Assembly (NCBI GenBank): GCA_020633655.1
Contig: JACKDF010000007.1
Span: 1-64,000, forward strand
Length of the DNA: 64,000 nucleotides
Source: Deferribacteres bacterium
Lineage (GTDB): Bacteria > Zhuqueibacterota > Zhuqueibacteria > Zhuqueibacterales > Geothermadaptataceae
Direction: 5' to 3'
In this document: positions 18,209-27,888 of the stretch, piece by piece
How the letters are laid out: every line of letters begins with the position of its first letter
How positions within the stretch are numbered: the stretch's first letter is position 1
Notes under the pieces: generated by a model
Databases searched by the model: none
Seen by the model: only the letters and a program-made list of their open reading frames with translations
What the model was told of the DNA's origin: nothing
Program-made: the position numbers and the translations under genes

Positions 18209-18976
18209 GTGGTTATTGATACACATGCCCATTTGCAATGGAATAAATTTGATGGTGATCGCTCGGAAGTTGTAAAACGTGCCGTCGATGCTGGTGTCAC
18301 AAAGATTCTCACTCTGGCGACGGATCTGCAATCCAGTTATCGCGTGGTTGAATTAGCCGAAGAATTTGCCGAAGTTTTTGCGGCAGTTGGGATTCACCCG
18401 ACCGACGCAAAGAATGCCCAATCCATAGATTTGCAGCGCATCGCAGAATTAGCGCAGCACCCCAAAGTTGTTGCCATTGGTGAAACGGGTATGGATTTGT
18501 ACTGGGAGCAGGAATCCAGGGCAATTCAGGAGTATTACTTTCAACAGCAAATGCTGCTGGCGATTGAAAAGGATTTACCCGTAGTTGTGCACAACCGCGA
18601 TGCAGGTGAGGCTACATTGGCTGCGATTTTTGCTTTGAAAAATAAAAAATTACGAGGTGTTTTTCATTGCTTTGCCGAAGATGAAACCTACGCAGAGAAA
18701 GTAGTGCAACTCGGATTTTATATTTCATTTACCGGGAATATAACCTACAAGAAAAGTCCTCTGCCCAAAGTTTCTTCTTCAGTTCCTCTCGACAGGCTAC
18801 TCTTGGAAACGGATAGTCCATTTATGGCCCCAATTCCACAAAGAGGGCAGCGAAATGAGCCGGTTTTTATCAAACACATTGCAGAAAAACATGCGGAAAT
18901 TCGTGGTTTGTCTTATGATGAAATAGCACGGCAAACCAGTGAGAATGCACAGCAACTATTCCGTTTCCCCCAGTAA
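18209..18976 (+). CDS. tatD: TatD-family metal-dependent hydrolase/DNase
   Basis: A 255-residue TIM-barrel amidohydrolase of the TatD family, known as Mg-dependent 3'-5' exonucleases. Metal-site motifs are DTHAHL at the N-terminus, AIGETGMDL, VVHNRDA, GVFHCFAED and LLETDSPFM. I start at GTG 18209, giving MVIDTHAHL as in other TatD proteins, with AAGGTG at 18198-18203 as ribosome site; GTG 18200 is an alternative that adds three residues. It sits between metG and rsmA, the same order as yabD in Bacillus. Confidence 0.93.
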   Translation: MVIDTHAHLQWNKFDGDRSEVVKRAVDAGVTKILTLATDLQSSYRVVELAEEFAEVFAAVGIHPTDAKNAQSIDLQRIAELAQHPKVVAIGETGMDLYWEQESRAIQEYYFQQQMLLAIEKDLPVVVHNRDAGEATLAAIFALKNKKLRGVFHCFAEDETYAEKVVQLGFYISFTGNITYKKSPLPKVSSSVPLDRLLLETDSPFMAPIPQRGQRNEPVFIKHIAEKHAEIRGLSYDEIARQTSENAQQLFRFPQ

Positions 18977-18994
18977 TAATCCAACGGAAAAAAT

Positions 18995-19825
18995 GTGAAC
19001 CACAAATTACGAGCATTCAAGGCGAAGAAAAGCCTTGGGCAGAATTTTTTATTTGACGCGAATATTATTCGAAAGATTATCCAGTTATTTGCGCCGCAAC
19101 CGAATGATTTTGTACTGGAAATTGGCCCAGGGTTTGGCGCCCTCACAGAAAATCTGTTGCAATCCGGCTGTCACTATACCGGAATTGAGATTGACGAACG
19201 GCTCATTTTTGAGTTGCAGGAGCGCTTTTCGGACTATGAAAATTTTACCCTTCGGCATGTAGACTTTCGTAAACTTGATCTCAGTCAATTATCCTCGGTG
19301 CACGTTTCAATAAGAATTATTGGGAACATACCGTATCATATTACCAGCTCGATTGTATTTTCTGCTTTTATGCATCACAATTTAATTGCAGATATGATGT
19401 TGATGATGCAAAAAGAAGTTGCTGAGCGAGTGGTAGCCGGACATGGGTGCAAAGACTTCGGAATTTTGTCTGTCATCAGTCAGACATACGCACAACCAGA
19501 AATTGTGCTTACTGTACCGCCAACTGTATTTATTCCCAGGCCGGATATCGAGTCGGCTATCGTGCGTTGGGACTTCACCCAAAAACAAGAACGGCAACCA
19601 GAGGATCCCGAATTTTTTCGAATATTTGTTCGTACAATCTTTAATCAGCGGCGAAAAATTTTGCGAAACACACTCAAGAAAATGGGTGATGTGGTGCTTT
19701 TCGAAAACGAAAAAACAATCGATTTGCAGCGCAGGCCGGAAGAATTGTCGGTACTTGAGATAATTGATTTATGTAATGCTTTCAAGGCTTATTCATTCCC
19801 GAATCAGACAGGTAGTGATAGATGA
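18995..19825 (+). CDS. rsmA: 16S rRNA adenine dimethyltransferase
   Basis: A 276-residue enzyme (KsgA) that dimethylates two adjacent adenines near the 3' end of 16S rRNA using S-adenosylmethionine. The N-terminus has the conserved KSLGQNFLFD; motif I is LEIGPGFGALT and motif IV is NIPYHITSS. The start is GTG 18995 because the ATG at 18993 is followed at once by a stop. The C-terminal region has the small helical domain with FNQRRKILRNTL. Its stop overlaps the mgtE start (ATGA). Confidence 0.95.
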   Translation: MNHKLRAFKAKKSLGQNFLFDANIIRKIIQLFAPQPNDFVLEIGPGFGALTENLLQSGCHYTGIEIDERLIFELQERFSDYENFTLRHVDFRKLDLSQLSSVHVSIRIIGNIPYHITSSIVFSAFMHHNLIADMMLMMQKEVAERVVAGHGCKDFGILSVISQTYAQPEIVLTVPPTVFIPRPDIESAIVRWDFTQKQERQPEDPEFFRIFVRTIFNQRRKILRNTLKKMGDVVLFENEKTIDLQRRPEELSVLEIIDLCNAFKAYSFPNQTGSDR

Positions 19826-21219
19826 GAATAGAAGAAATAGATCTCCGTGAACTGACGAGTAGTTTTGAATTCTTCATTAAAGAAGGACAAAAAGCACGGT
19901 TACAGCACCTGCTCATTAGCATGCACCCATCGGATATTGCTTCGGTTATCAACCGCATAAGCAAAGATGAATACCGGCTTTATTTGTTTAACCTGCTTGA
20001 TAAGGAAGCCGCCTCAGACACCATTTTGAAAATCGATGAGGCAGTTCGTGAAGACCTGGTTGAACTTTTGGAACGGGAAATCCTGACCGAAATCGTCGAT
20101 GAAATGGAATCGGATGATGCAACAGATTTCATTGCCGAATTACCGGATGATATCGCGAAAGATGTTTTGGAGAGTGTTGAGCAGGAAGATGCGGATGATG
20201 TAAAGCAGTTGATGCAGCACCGGGAAGATACGGCCGGTGGTATCATGGCTTTGGAAATCGTATCGGTAAACAAAGATGCAACCGTCGACGAAGCAATTAT
20301 GGAAATCCGCAAAAAGGCGGAAGAGATCGAAGAAATATACACTGTTTTTGTGGTTGATAACGAAAATAAGCTTGTCGGCCAGTTAAGCATGAAATCCCTG
20401 ATTTTGGCCCGGGGCCAAAAACCGGTCGCAGAAATTATGGAAAGGGACGTTGCATCGGTTCATGTCAATATGGACCAGGAAGATGTAGCTCATTACGCAC
20501 GCAAGTACGATCTCGTTTCGATTCCAGTCGTCGATGATGAGTACCATCTTTTGGGCCGCATTACAATCGACGATATTATGGATGTCGTCGAGGAAGAAGC
20601 TGCGGAAGACTTACAACGAATGGCCGGTATTTCCGATGAGGAAGAATTACGGGAACCAAGTGCATTTCGTATTGTTCGCGGTCGCATTCCATGGCTCATT
20701 TTTGGTTTGGTAGGTGGACTTTGGGGCGCTGAAGTCATCAAGTTGTTTGAGGGGCAGCTTTCGAAAGTGCACATATTAGCCATCTTCATTCCTTCTATCT
20801 TGTCGATGGGTGGAAACATTGGTATGCAAAGTTCAGCAATTATTGTTCGTGGTCTGGCGACAAGTGAAATCGATTTTAAGGATATTTACAAGCGTTTGTT
20901 TAAAGAATTGAAAGTATCGCTGATTAACGGCATTGCCCTTGGTATGATACTTTTTGTCTATGCTGTCATTCGAATGGATGTACAAAACAGCACTGCTCAC
21001 AAAGTTATGATTCATCCACTGGAATTAGGTATGGTTGTCGGATTATCATTGCTGACGGTAATTCTCGTCGCTGGATTTGTTGGTACAACGGTTCCGTTAC
21101 TTTTAAAAAGAATCAAAATTGATCCTGCACTGGCAACGGGACCTTTTATTACAACATCAAATGATATCATTGCGCTCTTTATCTATTTTGCCGTGGCAAC
21201 ACTAATCTTGCACATTTGA
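19822..21219 (+). CDS. mgtE: Magnesium transporter MgtE
   Basis: A 465-residue inner-membrane Mg2+ channel. The cytoplasmic N domain (about 15-125) is acidic, with EMESDDATDFIAELPDD; a pair of CBS domains follows (about 130-255, with MALEIVSVNKDATVDEA and VARKYDLVSIPVVDD-like segments), then a plug helix and five membrane segments from about 285 to 465. PSILSMGGNIGMQSSAI and the final FITTSNDIIALFIYF are pore signatures. Acidic residues in N and CBS domains sense Mg2+ in this family. It starts in a 4-nt overlap with rsmA, so its expression is tied to the translation run. Confidence 0.95.
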   Translation: MRIEEIDLRELTSSFEFFIKEGQKARLQHLLISMHPSDIASVINRISKDEYRLYLFNLLDKEAASDTILKIDEAVREDLVELLEREILTEIVDEMESDDATDFIAELPDDIAKDVLESVEQEDADDVKQLMQHREDTAGGIMALEIVSVNKDATVDEAIMEIRKKAEEIEEIYTVFVVDNENKLVGQLSMKSLILARGQKPVAEIMERDVASVHVNMDQEDVAHYARKYDLVSIPVVDDEYHLLGRITIDDIMDVVEEEAAEDLQRMAGISDEEELREPSAFRIVRGRIPWLIFGLVGGLWGAEVIKLFEGQLSKVHILAIFIPSILSMGGNIGMQSSAIIVRGLATSEIDFKDIYKRLFKELKVSLINGIALGMILFVYAVIRMDVQNSTAHKVMIHPLELGMVVGLSLLTVILVAGFVGTTVPLLLKRIKIDPALATGPFITTSNDIIALFIYFAVATLILHI

Positions 21220-21225
21220 TTACTG

Positions 21226-22023
21226 ATGGCTCTTGAAAAACACCGTGCTGTCGTTGTCCGCACGATGAAATATGGCGAAACCAGTAAAATTGTCACTTTG
21301 TACAGTTTGCGCGCAGGTTTGATAAAACTCATTGCAAAGGGAGTGAGAAAGGCAAAAAGTAGATTGGGCGGCATTTTGGAACCGCTTAATGTTGTGGAGG
21401 TAATTTTTTATCACAAAACACAGCATGATTTACACACACTGAATCAAGCGTCCATACTTTTTTCGCCGATACAACTTCGCAGCGACGCTGAAGATACGCT
21501 GCTGGCGTTGGCGTGTTGTGAAATAATTACCCGAGTGCAAATGCTTCAGGATGAAAACAGCGAAGTGTATCATCTTTTGGAAGATACGATCCGGATTTTC
21601 AATTCTTCAAAACCTGAAACAAGACGTATTTATTTCTTAACTTATCAGCTGCAGTTATTGCGCACGCTCGGACTTGATCCAGGCTTTTCGGCTTGTTCAA
21701 ATTGTGCATCAATCGAAAACAAAGCATGGAATTATGATTTTCAAAATGCACAATTGCTGTGCAGTAATTGTTTTGAAGGTGAACAGACGCAAGGCGCCCT
21801 AACTGAAAACTTGCGTTCCGCGATGCATTACTTGAGTCGCGTGAATATAACAGAAATTGCAGCGCCGGAAAAATTTATCCGCTACCAACGCGGGATTTAT
21901 TATTTTCTGACGAAATTTTTCCAATATCATTTGGAAGAAATGCTGAATTTAAAATCATTAGCGGTACTGCAAAAAATGAAAAAGATGCACGATGAATGGT
22001 TGCAATCAGGTTCAAAAACATAA
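21226..22023 (+). CDS. recO: DNA repair protein RecO
   Basis: A 265-residue recombination mediator that helps load RecA together with RecR. The N-terminal OB fold begins ALEKHRAVVVRTMKYGETSKIV. A zinc site CSNC ... CSNC (21 residues between pairs) lies at about 157-186, followed by helical segments. The ATG is 6 nt behind mgtE. recO next to glyS is a common arrangement in several phyla, which supports the call. Confidence 0.93.
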   Translation: MALEKHRAVVVRTMKYGETSKIVTLYSLRAGLIKLIAKGVRKAKSRLGGILEPLNVVEVIFYHKTQHDLHTLNQASILFSPIQLRSDAEDTLLALACCEIITRVQMLQDENSEVYHLLEDTIRIFNSSKPETRRIYFLTYQLQLLRTLGLDPGFSACSNCASIENKAWNYDFQNAQLLCSNCFEGEQTQGALTENLRSAMHYLSRVNITEIAAPEKFIRYQRGIYYFLTKFFQYHLEEMLNLKSLAVLQKMKKMHDEWLQSGSKT

Positions 22024-22042
22024 AAGGCTCCAGGAGTATTAA

Positions 22043-23494
22043 ATGGCGAAAGATGATTTAACAATTGACAAACTTATTTCGATAGCAAAAAGACGAGGCT
22101 TTATTTTCCAGTCCAGCGAAATTTACGGTGGTTTAAGTGCAATTTATGATTATGGTCCCCTGGGAGTTGAGCTCAAACGTAATGTTCGGGAAGCCTGGTG
22201 GCGCTGGATGACCCAGAAGCATGATAACATCGTCGGAATTGACGCTGCTATTTTTATGCACCCCAAAGTATGGGAAGCCAGTGGCCACGTTGCCGGGTTT
22301 AATGATCCAATGATCGATGATAAAACCTCAAAAATGCGATACCGTGCTGATATGCTGATCGAAGGGCATATTGCCAGATTGCGATCCAAGGGTAAAGACG
22401 GTGACGCAGATGCGGTGCAGCAATTACTGGATACTGCTGGTAGTCGAAAAGGAATGTGTGAGGATTTGCAAGCAATAATTATGGATCAGGAAATTAAATC
22501 GCCGGATTCAGGTGAATTTAACTGGACTGATGTTCGTCAATTTAACCTTATGTTTAAAACCCAATTCGGTGCGGCTTCCACAGAAGATGATATCGTTTAT
22601 TTGCGTCCAGAAACCGCTCAGGGAATTTTTGTGAACTATAAAAATGTACTTGATACGACCCGTCTTGCCATTCCATTTGGCATTGCCCAGGTTGGCAAAG
22701 CCTTCCGCAATGAAGTCATTGCTCGTCAGTTTGTTTTTCGCATGCGTGAATTCGAGCAAATGGAAATGCAGTATTTTGTTAAACCTGGAACAGATGATGC
22801 GAATTATGAAGAATGGCTACAAAAGCGACTTGACTGGCATAAGAGCCTTGGTATACGGCAGGAAAAATTGCGATTTATGCCCCATCCGGAAGATAAATTG
22901 GCTCATTATGCCCGAGCTGCTGCAGACATTCAGTATGAGTTTCCCATTGGCTGGCAGGAAGTGGAAGGCATTCACAACAGAACGGATTTTGATTTGAGCC
23001 AACATTCCGAATACAGTGGTAAAAAGCTCGAATATTTCGATCCTCAAACGCAGGAAAGGTTTGTGCCCTATGTGATCGAGACCTCAATCGGTTTGGATCG
23101 TTGCATCATGATGACGCTTTCCGATGCGTATCATGAGGAAGAAGTGAATGGTGAAAAGCGCACAGTTCTAAAATTACATCCAAAATTAGCGCCAGTGACC
23201 GTTGGAATATTCCCCTTGATAAAAAAACCGGAACTCGTTGAGGTGGCTCTAAAACTTAAAAACGAATTGAGCGACCATTACAAAATTGAGTATGATGAAA
23301 AAGGTTCTATTGGTAAACGATACCGACGTCTTGATGAAGCGGGTACCCCCTATTGTCTTACGGTTGATTTCGATTCGCTGGAAGATCAGTGTGTTACCCT
23401 GCGCGACCGGGATTCCATGGAGCAGAAACGCATTAATCTTTCCGAGGTTAGCGGCTATCTTAGCAAGGCAATAAAAGAATATGTGCGGGTATAA
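22043..23494 (+). CDS. glyS: Glycyl-tRNA synthetase, alpha2 dimeric type
   Basis: A 483-residue class II synthetase that charges tRNA-Gly; the single-chain, eukaryote/archaea-like form rather than the alpha/beta tetramer. Motif 1 region has YGPLGVELKRNVREAWW, motif 2 is GIAQVGKAFRNEVIARQFVFR-like with FRNE, and motif 3 is SIGLDRCIM. A C-terminal anticodon-binding domain covers about 385-480. SD AGGAG is at 22033-22037. It is the last gene of the housekeeping run, and a strong terminator follows 6 nt behind the stop. Confidence 0.96.
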   Translation: MAKDDLTIDKLISIAKRRGFIFQSSEIYGGLSAIYDYGPLGVELKRNVREAWWRWMTQKHDNIVGIDAAIFMHPKVWEASGHVAGFNDPMIDDKTSKMRYRADMLIEGHIARLRSKGKDGDADAVQQLLDTAGSRKGMCEDLQAIIMDQEIKSPDSGEFNWTDVRQFNLMFKTQFGAASTEDDIVYLRPETAQGIFVNYKNVLDTTRLAIPFGIAQVGKAFRNEVIARQFVFRMREFEQMEMQYFVKPGTDDANYEEWLQKRLDWHKSLGIRQEKLRFMPHPEDKLAHYARAAADIQYEFPIGWQEVEGIHNRTDFDLSQHSEYSGKKLEYFDPQTQERFVPYVIETSIGLDRCIMMTLSDAYHEEEVNGEKRTVLKLHPKLAPVTVGIFPLIKKPELVEVALKLKNELSDHYKIEYDEKGSIGKRYRRLDEAGTPYCLTVDFDSLEDQCVTLRDRDSMEQKRINLSEVSGYLSKAIKEYVRV

Positions 23495-23500
23495 CTAAAA

Positions 23501-23533
23501 AAAGCGGGATAAATTATCCCGCTTTTTTTTTGC
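23501..23533 (+). terminator. Strong Rho-independent terminator after glyS
   Basis: Near-perfect stem from AAAGCGGGATAA (23501-23512) and TTATCCCGCTTT (23514-23525), with a run of T up to about 23531. It closes the nine-gene housekeeping run. The A-run before the stem would also allow it to act on minus-strand transcripts from the gene ending at 23726. Confidence 0.93.
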
Positions 23534-23648
23534 AATCCTGGTATTTATGAATTATGTAATGCAACTTTGGTAAACTTTTAAAAATTGTCCTGCCTTTATG
23601 AAAAATCACAGAGCCTGGGCTTGGCAAGCAGGATCAGGCCCAACAAAA

Positions 23649-23664
23649 CACTTCGACAGCTCAG
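23649..23664. repeat. Short CACTTCGACAGCTCAG motif, possible interspersed repeat
   Basis: A 16-base intergenic motif 62 nt past the minus-strand gene stop. Near-identical CACTTCGACA(A)GCTCAG strings are known to me as interspersed intergenic repeats in many FCB and environmental genomes. Only one complete copy is in the window; ACTTCGACAAG near 61858 is a weak second match. Confidence 0.35.
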
Positions 23665-23725
23665 TTTCCCGTTGAACATCTTTTCGATCAATCTGAACAG
23701 GAAGGAATAAGCTGTTTACTAAATT

Positions 23726-24955
23726 TTATTCCCCGTCCTTCTGGGTTGTTTTCTTATCGATCTCAGTAGAATTATTAGGCGCTTCCAGTTCAACAGTATC
23801 GCCATGTAAAATACTTCTCAAACTATTTAATGCGCGTTCCATTTGCTGACGTTCGTGACGAACACCTTCAAGTTCTTCCTCAACGATTTCAGTTTTTCGA
23901 CGCTCGCGCACCAGCCTGTCCTGCAATGTAGCTGGCAAATCTTCATCAAAATTATTGTAGTCTTTCGCAGGTTCGGACACCACAAAGGATTTTTGTATGC
24001 TGCGTGGTTCAGGTTTCGTGATGTAGAATTTGAAACTTGTGCGCATTCTCCAACCAGGATAATTTGGTAGATCGCTGTTCAAAGGCATTATGGGCGTATT
24101 TGCATATTTTGTTTCGTCATTATCTCTTAAAAGACGAATATCGATCCCTACTTTAAACGAAAAGCGCCGGTTTAAGCGATAACTAACAAAAGGAGTTAAG
24201 TAAAGATAGTCTTCTCTTCCATAGGCAGTGACTGGTGGCTGGCTCGCGAAAGCCCGTCCGAAAATCTCGAAACCCACGTCTAATTTGTTTGATGGAAAAA
24301 CAAAAGCACCACCATAGACCAGTTCCCGAGTGGCAGCTTCTACGACGAACGTATCGGATGCCGCATCGGTTAATGTTTTATCTTTGTCGGTATGCTGAAC
24401 AAAACCAGCATTAATATGAAAATTAAATCCAGCTTCAGGAACCAGCAAATCGGTGGAGTAGGACATCAATCCGGTTAAACCGAGTTGCGTTGTGCCGCTT
24501 GAATAAGGCTCGAATGGCATGTTGTAATAATCACCCAACGGGAAAACAAGATTGGTTAAAACGCCAAGCCGAAAATGATTTCGCAAACCACCTAAATTTG
24601 CGATTTTCATTTTTAAGTCCAGATTGGATGCGTTCGTATATTTTGTTGCATCCTGCGTATCCTGATAAATGTTATAGGTTAAACCCCATTCAAAGTGTTT
24701 ACCGGTTGCATAGTTGGCGCCGATAAATGCTTGTCTTTGCCAAAAAGTGGCTCCCGCAGGTCCGTCATTTGTTGATGCGACGATGACCGTGTTGTAGTAT
24801 GATGAAGTGTTTGTTTGTAGCGTAAGAGTGCCTTTTTCAAGAACCCATGCTGATTGCAGGTGGAGCAAGCTTCTTCCACCCGGATTGTAGAGAGTTTGTG
24901 CTGACAGCATTGAAGAAAAAAGTGTAAGCAGGATAAAAAGATGTGTTTTTTTCAT
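23726..24955 (-). CDS. Exported outer-membrane barrel-like protein with coiled-coil tail
   Basis: A 409-residue protein of unknown function. It begins with a signal peptide (MKKTHLFILLTLFSSMLSAQ); an in-frame ATG at 24970 would add five residues and neither start has a clear ribosome site. Residues about 25-320 show alternating hydrophobic/aromatic beta strands with glycines, such as FRLGVLTNLVFPLGDYYN and FSFKVGIDIRLL, as in transmembrane beta-barrels. The last 60 residues are a charged coiled coil (LVRERRKTEIVEEELEGV) that could bind another envelope protein. It is monocistronic. Confidence 0.75.
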   Translation of the reverse strand: MKKTHLFILLTLFSSMLSAQTLYNPGGRSLLHLQSAWVLEKGTLTLQTNTSSYYNTVIVASTNDGPAGATFWQRQAFIGANYATGKHFEWGLTYNIYQDTQDATKYTNASNLDLKMKIANLGGLRNHFRLGVLTNLVFPLGDYYNMPFEPYSSGTTQLGLTGLMSYSTDLLVPEAGFNFHINAGFVQHTDKDKTLTDAASDTFVVEAATRELVYGGAFVFPSNKLDVGFEIFGRAFASQPPVTAYGREDYLYLTPFVSYRLNRRFSFKVGIDIRLLRDNDETKYANTPIMPLNSDLPNYPGWRMRTSFKFYITKPEPRSIQKSFVVSEPAKDYNNFDEDLPATLQDRLVRERRKTEIVEEELEGVRHERQQMERALNSLRSILHGDTVELEAPNNSTEIDKKTTQKDGE

Positions 24956-25289
24956 TCGAATAAAGTCCATTTTATTATTTTGCTGTGAAGTAGTGCAAGA
25001 AAAGCAATCATAGTGCCATGTATTAGCCGTATTTACCTGAACTTAAACAAGGGTGTTTTCGCAATATTTTTTCAGATAACTTTTGTAATAATTGATATAA
25101 AATGTTCGATGATGAAACAGGGTGAAATTTTTAGTTACATAGTAATTATTTCATTACAGGAATGCTTATTATCAGGCGAAAAAAAGGACAATAGCTATGA
25201 AGCTAAAGCGTTTTTTTCAAAAAGAGTTGAGTTGTTTTTATCCTTATATTGTTCTTGTGTAAAACTCGAAAAGTTTGTATTGTTAGCCC
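24956..25289. other. Divergent intergenic region
   Basis: A 334-bp AT-rich gap that separates the minus-strand barrel gene from the plus-strand GH57 gene and must hold both promoters. An open frame beginning at 25013 runs into the GH57 gene in another frame, but lacks a recognisable protein pattern and is judged chance. No repeat or strong hairpin was seen. Confidence 0.4.
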
Positions 25290-27842
25290 ATGAAAAAATA
25301 CTTAATCGTACACGGCCATTTTTATCAACCACCTCGGGAAAATCCCTGGATAGAAAAAATAGAATCCCAGTCAAGCGCATTTCCTGCCCATGACTGGAAT
25401 GAACGCATCAATAGCGAATGCTATTATCCCAACGGTAACTGCCGTATTCGCGATGCATCAAATCACATCGTCGATATTGTCAATAATTATAAAAATATCA
25501 GCTTCAATTTCGGCCCGACTTTGCTGAGCTGGATGCAGGTCTATGCCCCGGCGACTTATGAACTCATTCTCAAAGCAGATGCGGAAAGTGTCGCGCTGCA
25601 TAACGGACATGGGGCAGCCATTGCGCAATGCTACAACCATATTATCATGCCTTTGGCAACACAACGTGATCAGAGAACGCAGATTCGCTGGGGTGTTGCT
25701 GATTTTCGTCGCAGGTTTAAAAGGCAACCAGAGTCTATTTGGTTACCAGAAACAGCCATCAACCAAACCACACTCAATATTCTAACCGAGTTCAAATTCA
25801 AATATATCATACTTTCACCCTATCAGGCAGAACGCGTTCGTCTTTTAAAAGGCGATAAAAGAACATGGAAGGGCGTGCAGAAAGGTGATATTGATATTCG
25901 GCGTCCATACCGGTGCTTTGCCACGGATGCAACAGGAAAAAAATTAGACGACCGCTACATCAATATTTTCTTTTATCATGGAGAATTATCGCGGGCCATA
26001 AGCTTTGAACATCTTTTGCGAAGTGCGACGCAGTTCGTAGAACGAATCGAAGCCGCCTATGGCACCGATAACAACGGGCAGCTCGTTTCCGTTGCAACGG
26101 ATGGTGAAACGTACGGTCACCACGAACGATTCGGTGACATGGGTTTAGCCTATATGTTAAATATGGAAGCGCCTGTTCGCGATATCACGCCAACAAATTT
26201 TGCTGCCTTGCTCGAAAGTGTTCCCGTCGAGTGGGAAGTTGAACTGAAACCGGGAGCTGCCGGCGAAGGTACAGCCTGGAGTTGTGCTCACGGCGTTGGC
26301 CGCTGGTACCGCAACTGTGGTTGCAGTACAGGCGGGCAACCAGGCTGGAATCAAGAATGGCGTCAGCCACTGCGCGATGCACTTAATGAACTGAATGCGC
26401 AACTTGCAGAAATTTGCCTTAAGGTCAGCGAGCACGTTTTCCATGACTTATGGGAAGCTCGTGATGACTATATTAATGTGATACTTAATCGTTCTGATGA
26501 ATCGCTGGAAGAATTTTTTAATAAACACATCAAAGACAGATCGCAATCGAATATCGAACAGAAAGCATTGCATCTCATGGAGATTCAACGAAATGCACAA
26601 CTCATGTTTACAAGTTGTGGTTGGTTCTTCACTGAGCTGTCCGGCTTAGAAACCGTGCAAATACTTAAATATGCAGCACGGGCTATAGAAATTGCTTATC
26701 CCTACTCAGATGGGTTGCTGGAGCAGCGTTTTATCAATAATTTGGCAAAAGCAAAATCGAACATCAGCGAATATGGCAATGGTGCCTGGATTTACAATAA
26801 TTTCGTACTTCCCTCTCGTGTGTCCTTTGGGAAAATCGTAACACACTATGCCATTGCTTCGATGTATGACGCGTTGCAAGATGATAAAAAAATATATGTT
26901 TATGATGTCGAAGAAAAATTCCGCCATTCCGTAAATTTTAACTCAAAAGAGATTTTGTTCGGTCGGGTTAAGCTGACATCGCAAATTACACGGGATTCGG
27001 GTGAATTTATCTATGCCTTGATTAACCGGGAGCGAGGAGAGTATCTGGATTGTCTCGTTCATGAAGAAAGCAATGACGGATGGAACTTTGAATTCGCAAA
27101 AAGTCAACTCGTTAAAAATCTGGAATCGAGTGATGCGATTGCTATCAACGAAATTGCCCGAAAAATCTGGCGAGGGCAAAACTACATGCTCGTGGACATG
27201 CTCGAGGAAGAACGCAAGAAAATTGTTGATAAAATACTCGGGATGCAGCTGAAAGATACATACAATATCTACGAAAAAATTTATGAAGAGAATTATGGCT
27301 TAATGCGCATGATCGCGCGTTCCGCCTTGAAATTACCGGATGAATTGATTTTACCTACGAAAATCACTTTTACCCGGATAATTCATGATGAAATTGAAAA
27401 TTTTGATATTGATGAACCGCTGACTAATTTTCAACGATCGATAAACGCAGCCGAGCTCGCAGAAAAATTAAATCTGCAATTGGAATTGAGTGATGCAATC
27501 GCTGTATTCCAGGCGTTGTTTGAGAAGGTAATTCACAAGCTCTACACAGATTTTTCCAGTGAAATGGTGCGAAAGCTTGAAATGCTTACCCAGGTATCTG
27601 ATAAACTCCGGCTGAACTTGCACAAAACACCAATCCAGAACGCATTGTTTTTGCTATTAAGGCAACGTGTTTTGCCTGAAATAGAAAAAATATCCAATGA
27701 AACAAATTCACAGGACAAATATAATGTTATCGCAGGAATTTTAAGGGTTGCTTTTAATTTTAATTTCAACATTAAAATCTATAAGGACCGGCTGAAAACA
27801 TACGAAAAACAGTTTAGTCAGGATCCAGATTATTGGCCGTAA
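25290..27842 (+). CDS. GH57-family glycosidase with DUF3536 domain
   Basis: An 850-residue cytoplasmic protein without signal peptide. The N-terminal half has the GH57 (beta/alpha)7 pattern: HGHFYQPPRENPW at the start, SIWLPETAIN near residue 150, and VATDGETYGHHERFGD near residue 270, corresponding to conserved GH57 regions that carry the catalytic acids. The middle has a conserved HGVGRWYRNCGCSTGGQPGWNQ-like segment (cysteines near 350) and the C-terminal half is helical (DUF3536). Relatives are annotated as alpha-amylase/alpha-mannosidase-like but substrate is mostly unproven. Being upstream of pyk, eno and gpmI it may feed glycogen-type glucan into glycolysis; this is only context. Confidence 0.88.
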   Translation: MKKYLIVHGHFYQPPRENPWIEKIESQSSAFPAHDWNERINSECYYPNGNCRIRDASNHIVDIVNNYKNISFNFGPTLLSWMQVYAPATYELILKADAESVALHNGHGAAIAQCYNHIIMPLATQRDQRTQIRWGVADFRRRFKRQPESIWLPETAINQTTLNILTEFKFKYIILSPYQAERVRLLKGDKRTWKGVQKGDIDIRRPYRCFATDATGKKLDDRYINIFFYHGELSRAISFEHLLRSATQFVERIEAAYGTDNNGQLVSVATDGETYGHHERFGDMGLAYMLNMEAPVRDITPTNFAALLESVPVEWEVELKPGAAGEGTAWSCAHGVGRWYRNCGCSTGGQPGWNQEWRQPLRDALNELNAQLAEICLKVSEHVFHDLWEARDDYINVILNRSDESLEEFFNKHIKDRSQSNIEQKALHLMEIQRNAQLMFTSCGWFFTELSGLETVQILKYAARAIEIAYPYSDGLLEQRFINNLAKAKSNISEYGNGAWIYNNFVLPSRVSFGKIVTHYAIASMYDALQDDKKIYVYDVEEKFRHSVNFNSKEILFGRVKLTSQITRDSGEFIYALINRERGEYLDCLVHEESNDGWNFEFAKSQLVKNLESSDAIAINEIARKIWRGQNYMLVDMLEEERKKIVDKILGMQLKDTYNIYEKIYEENYGLMRMIARSALKLPDELILPTKITFTRIIHDEIENFDIDEPLTNFQRSINAAELAEKLNLQLELSDAIAVFQALFEKVIHKLYTDFSSEMVRKLEMLTQVSDKLRLNLHKTPIQNALFLLLRQRVLPEIEKISNETNSQDKYNVIAGILRVAFNFNFNIKIYKDRLKTYEKQFSQDPDYWP

Positions 27843-27888
27843 TCACGCGTTTTATGGCCCAGTAGCCGTATTTTTTTAAACAGTTTAA

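Noticed and set aside
25013..25393. 126-codon plus-strand frame before and into the GH57 gene
   Set aside because: It overlaps the GH57 start in another frame, has no domain pattern, and the region is better read as a promoter region.
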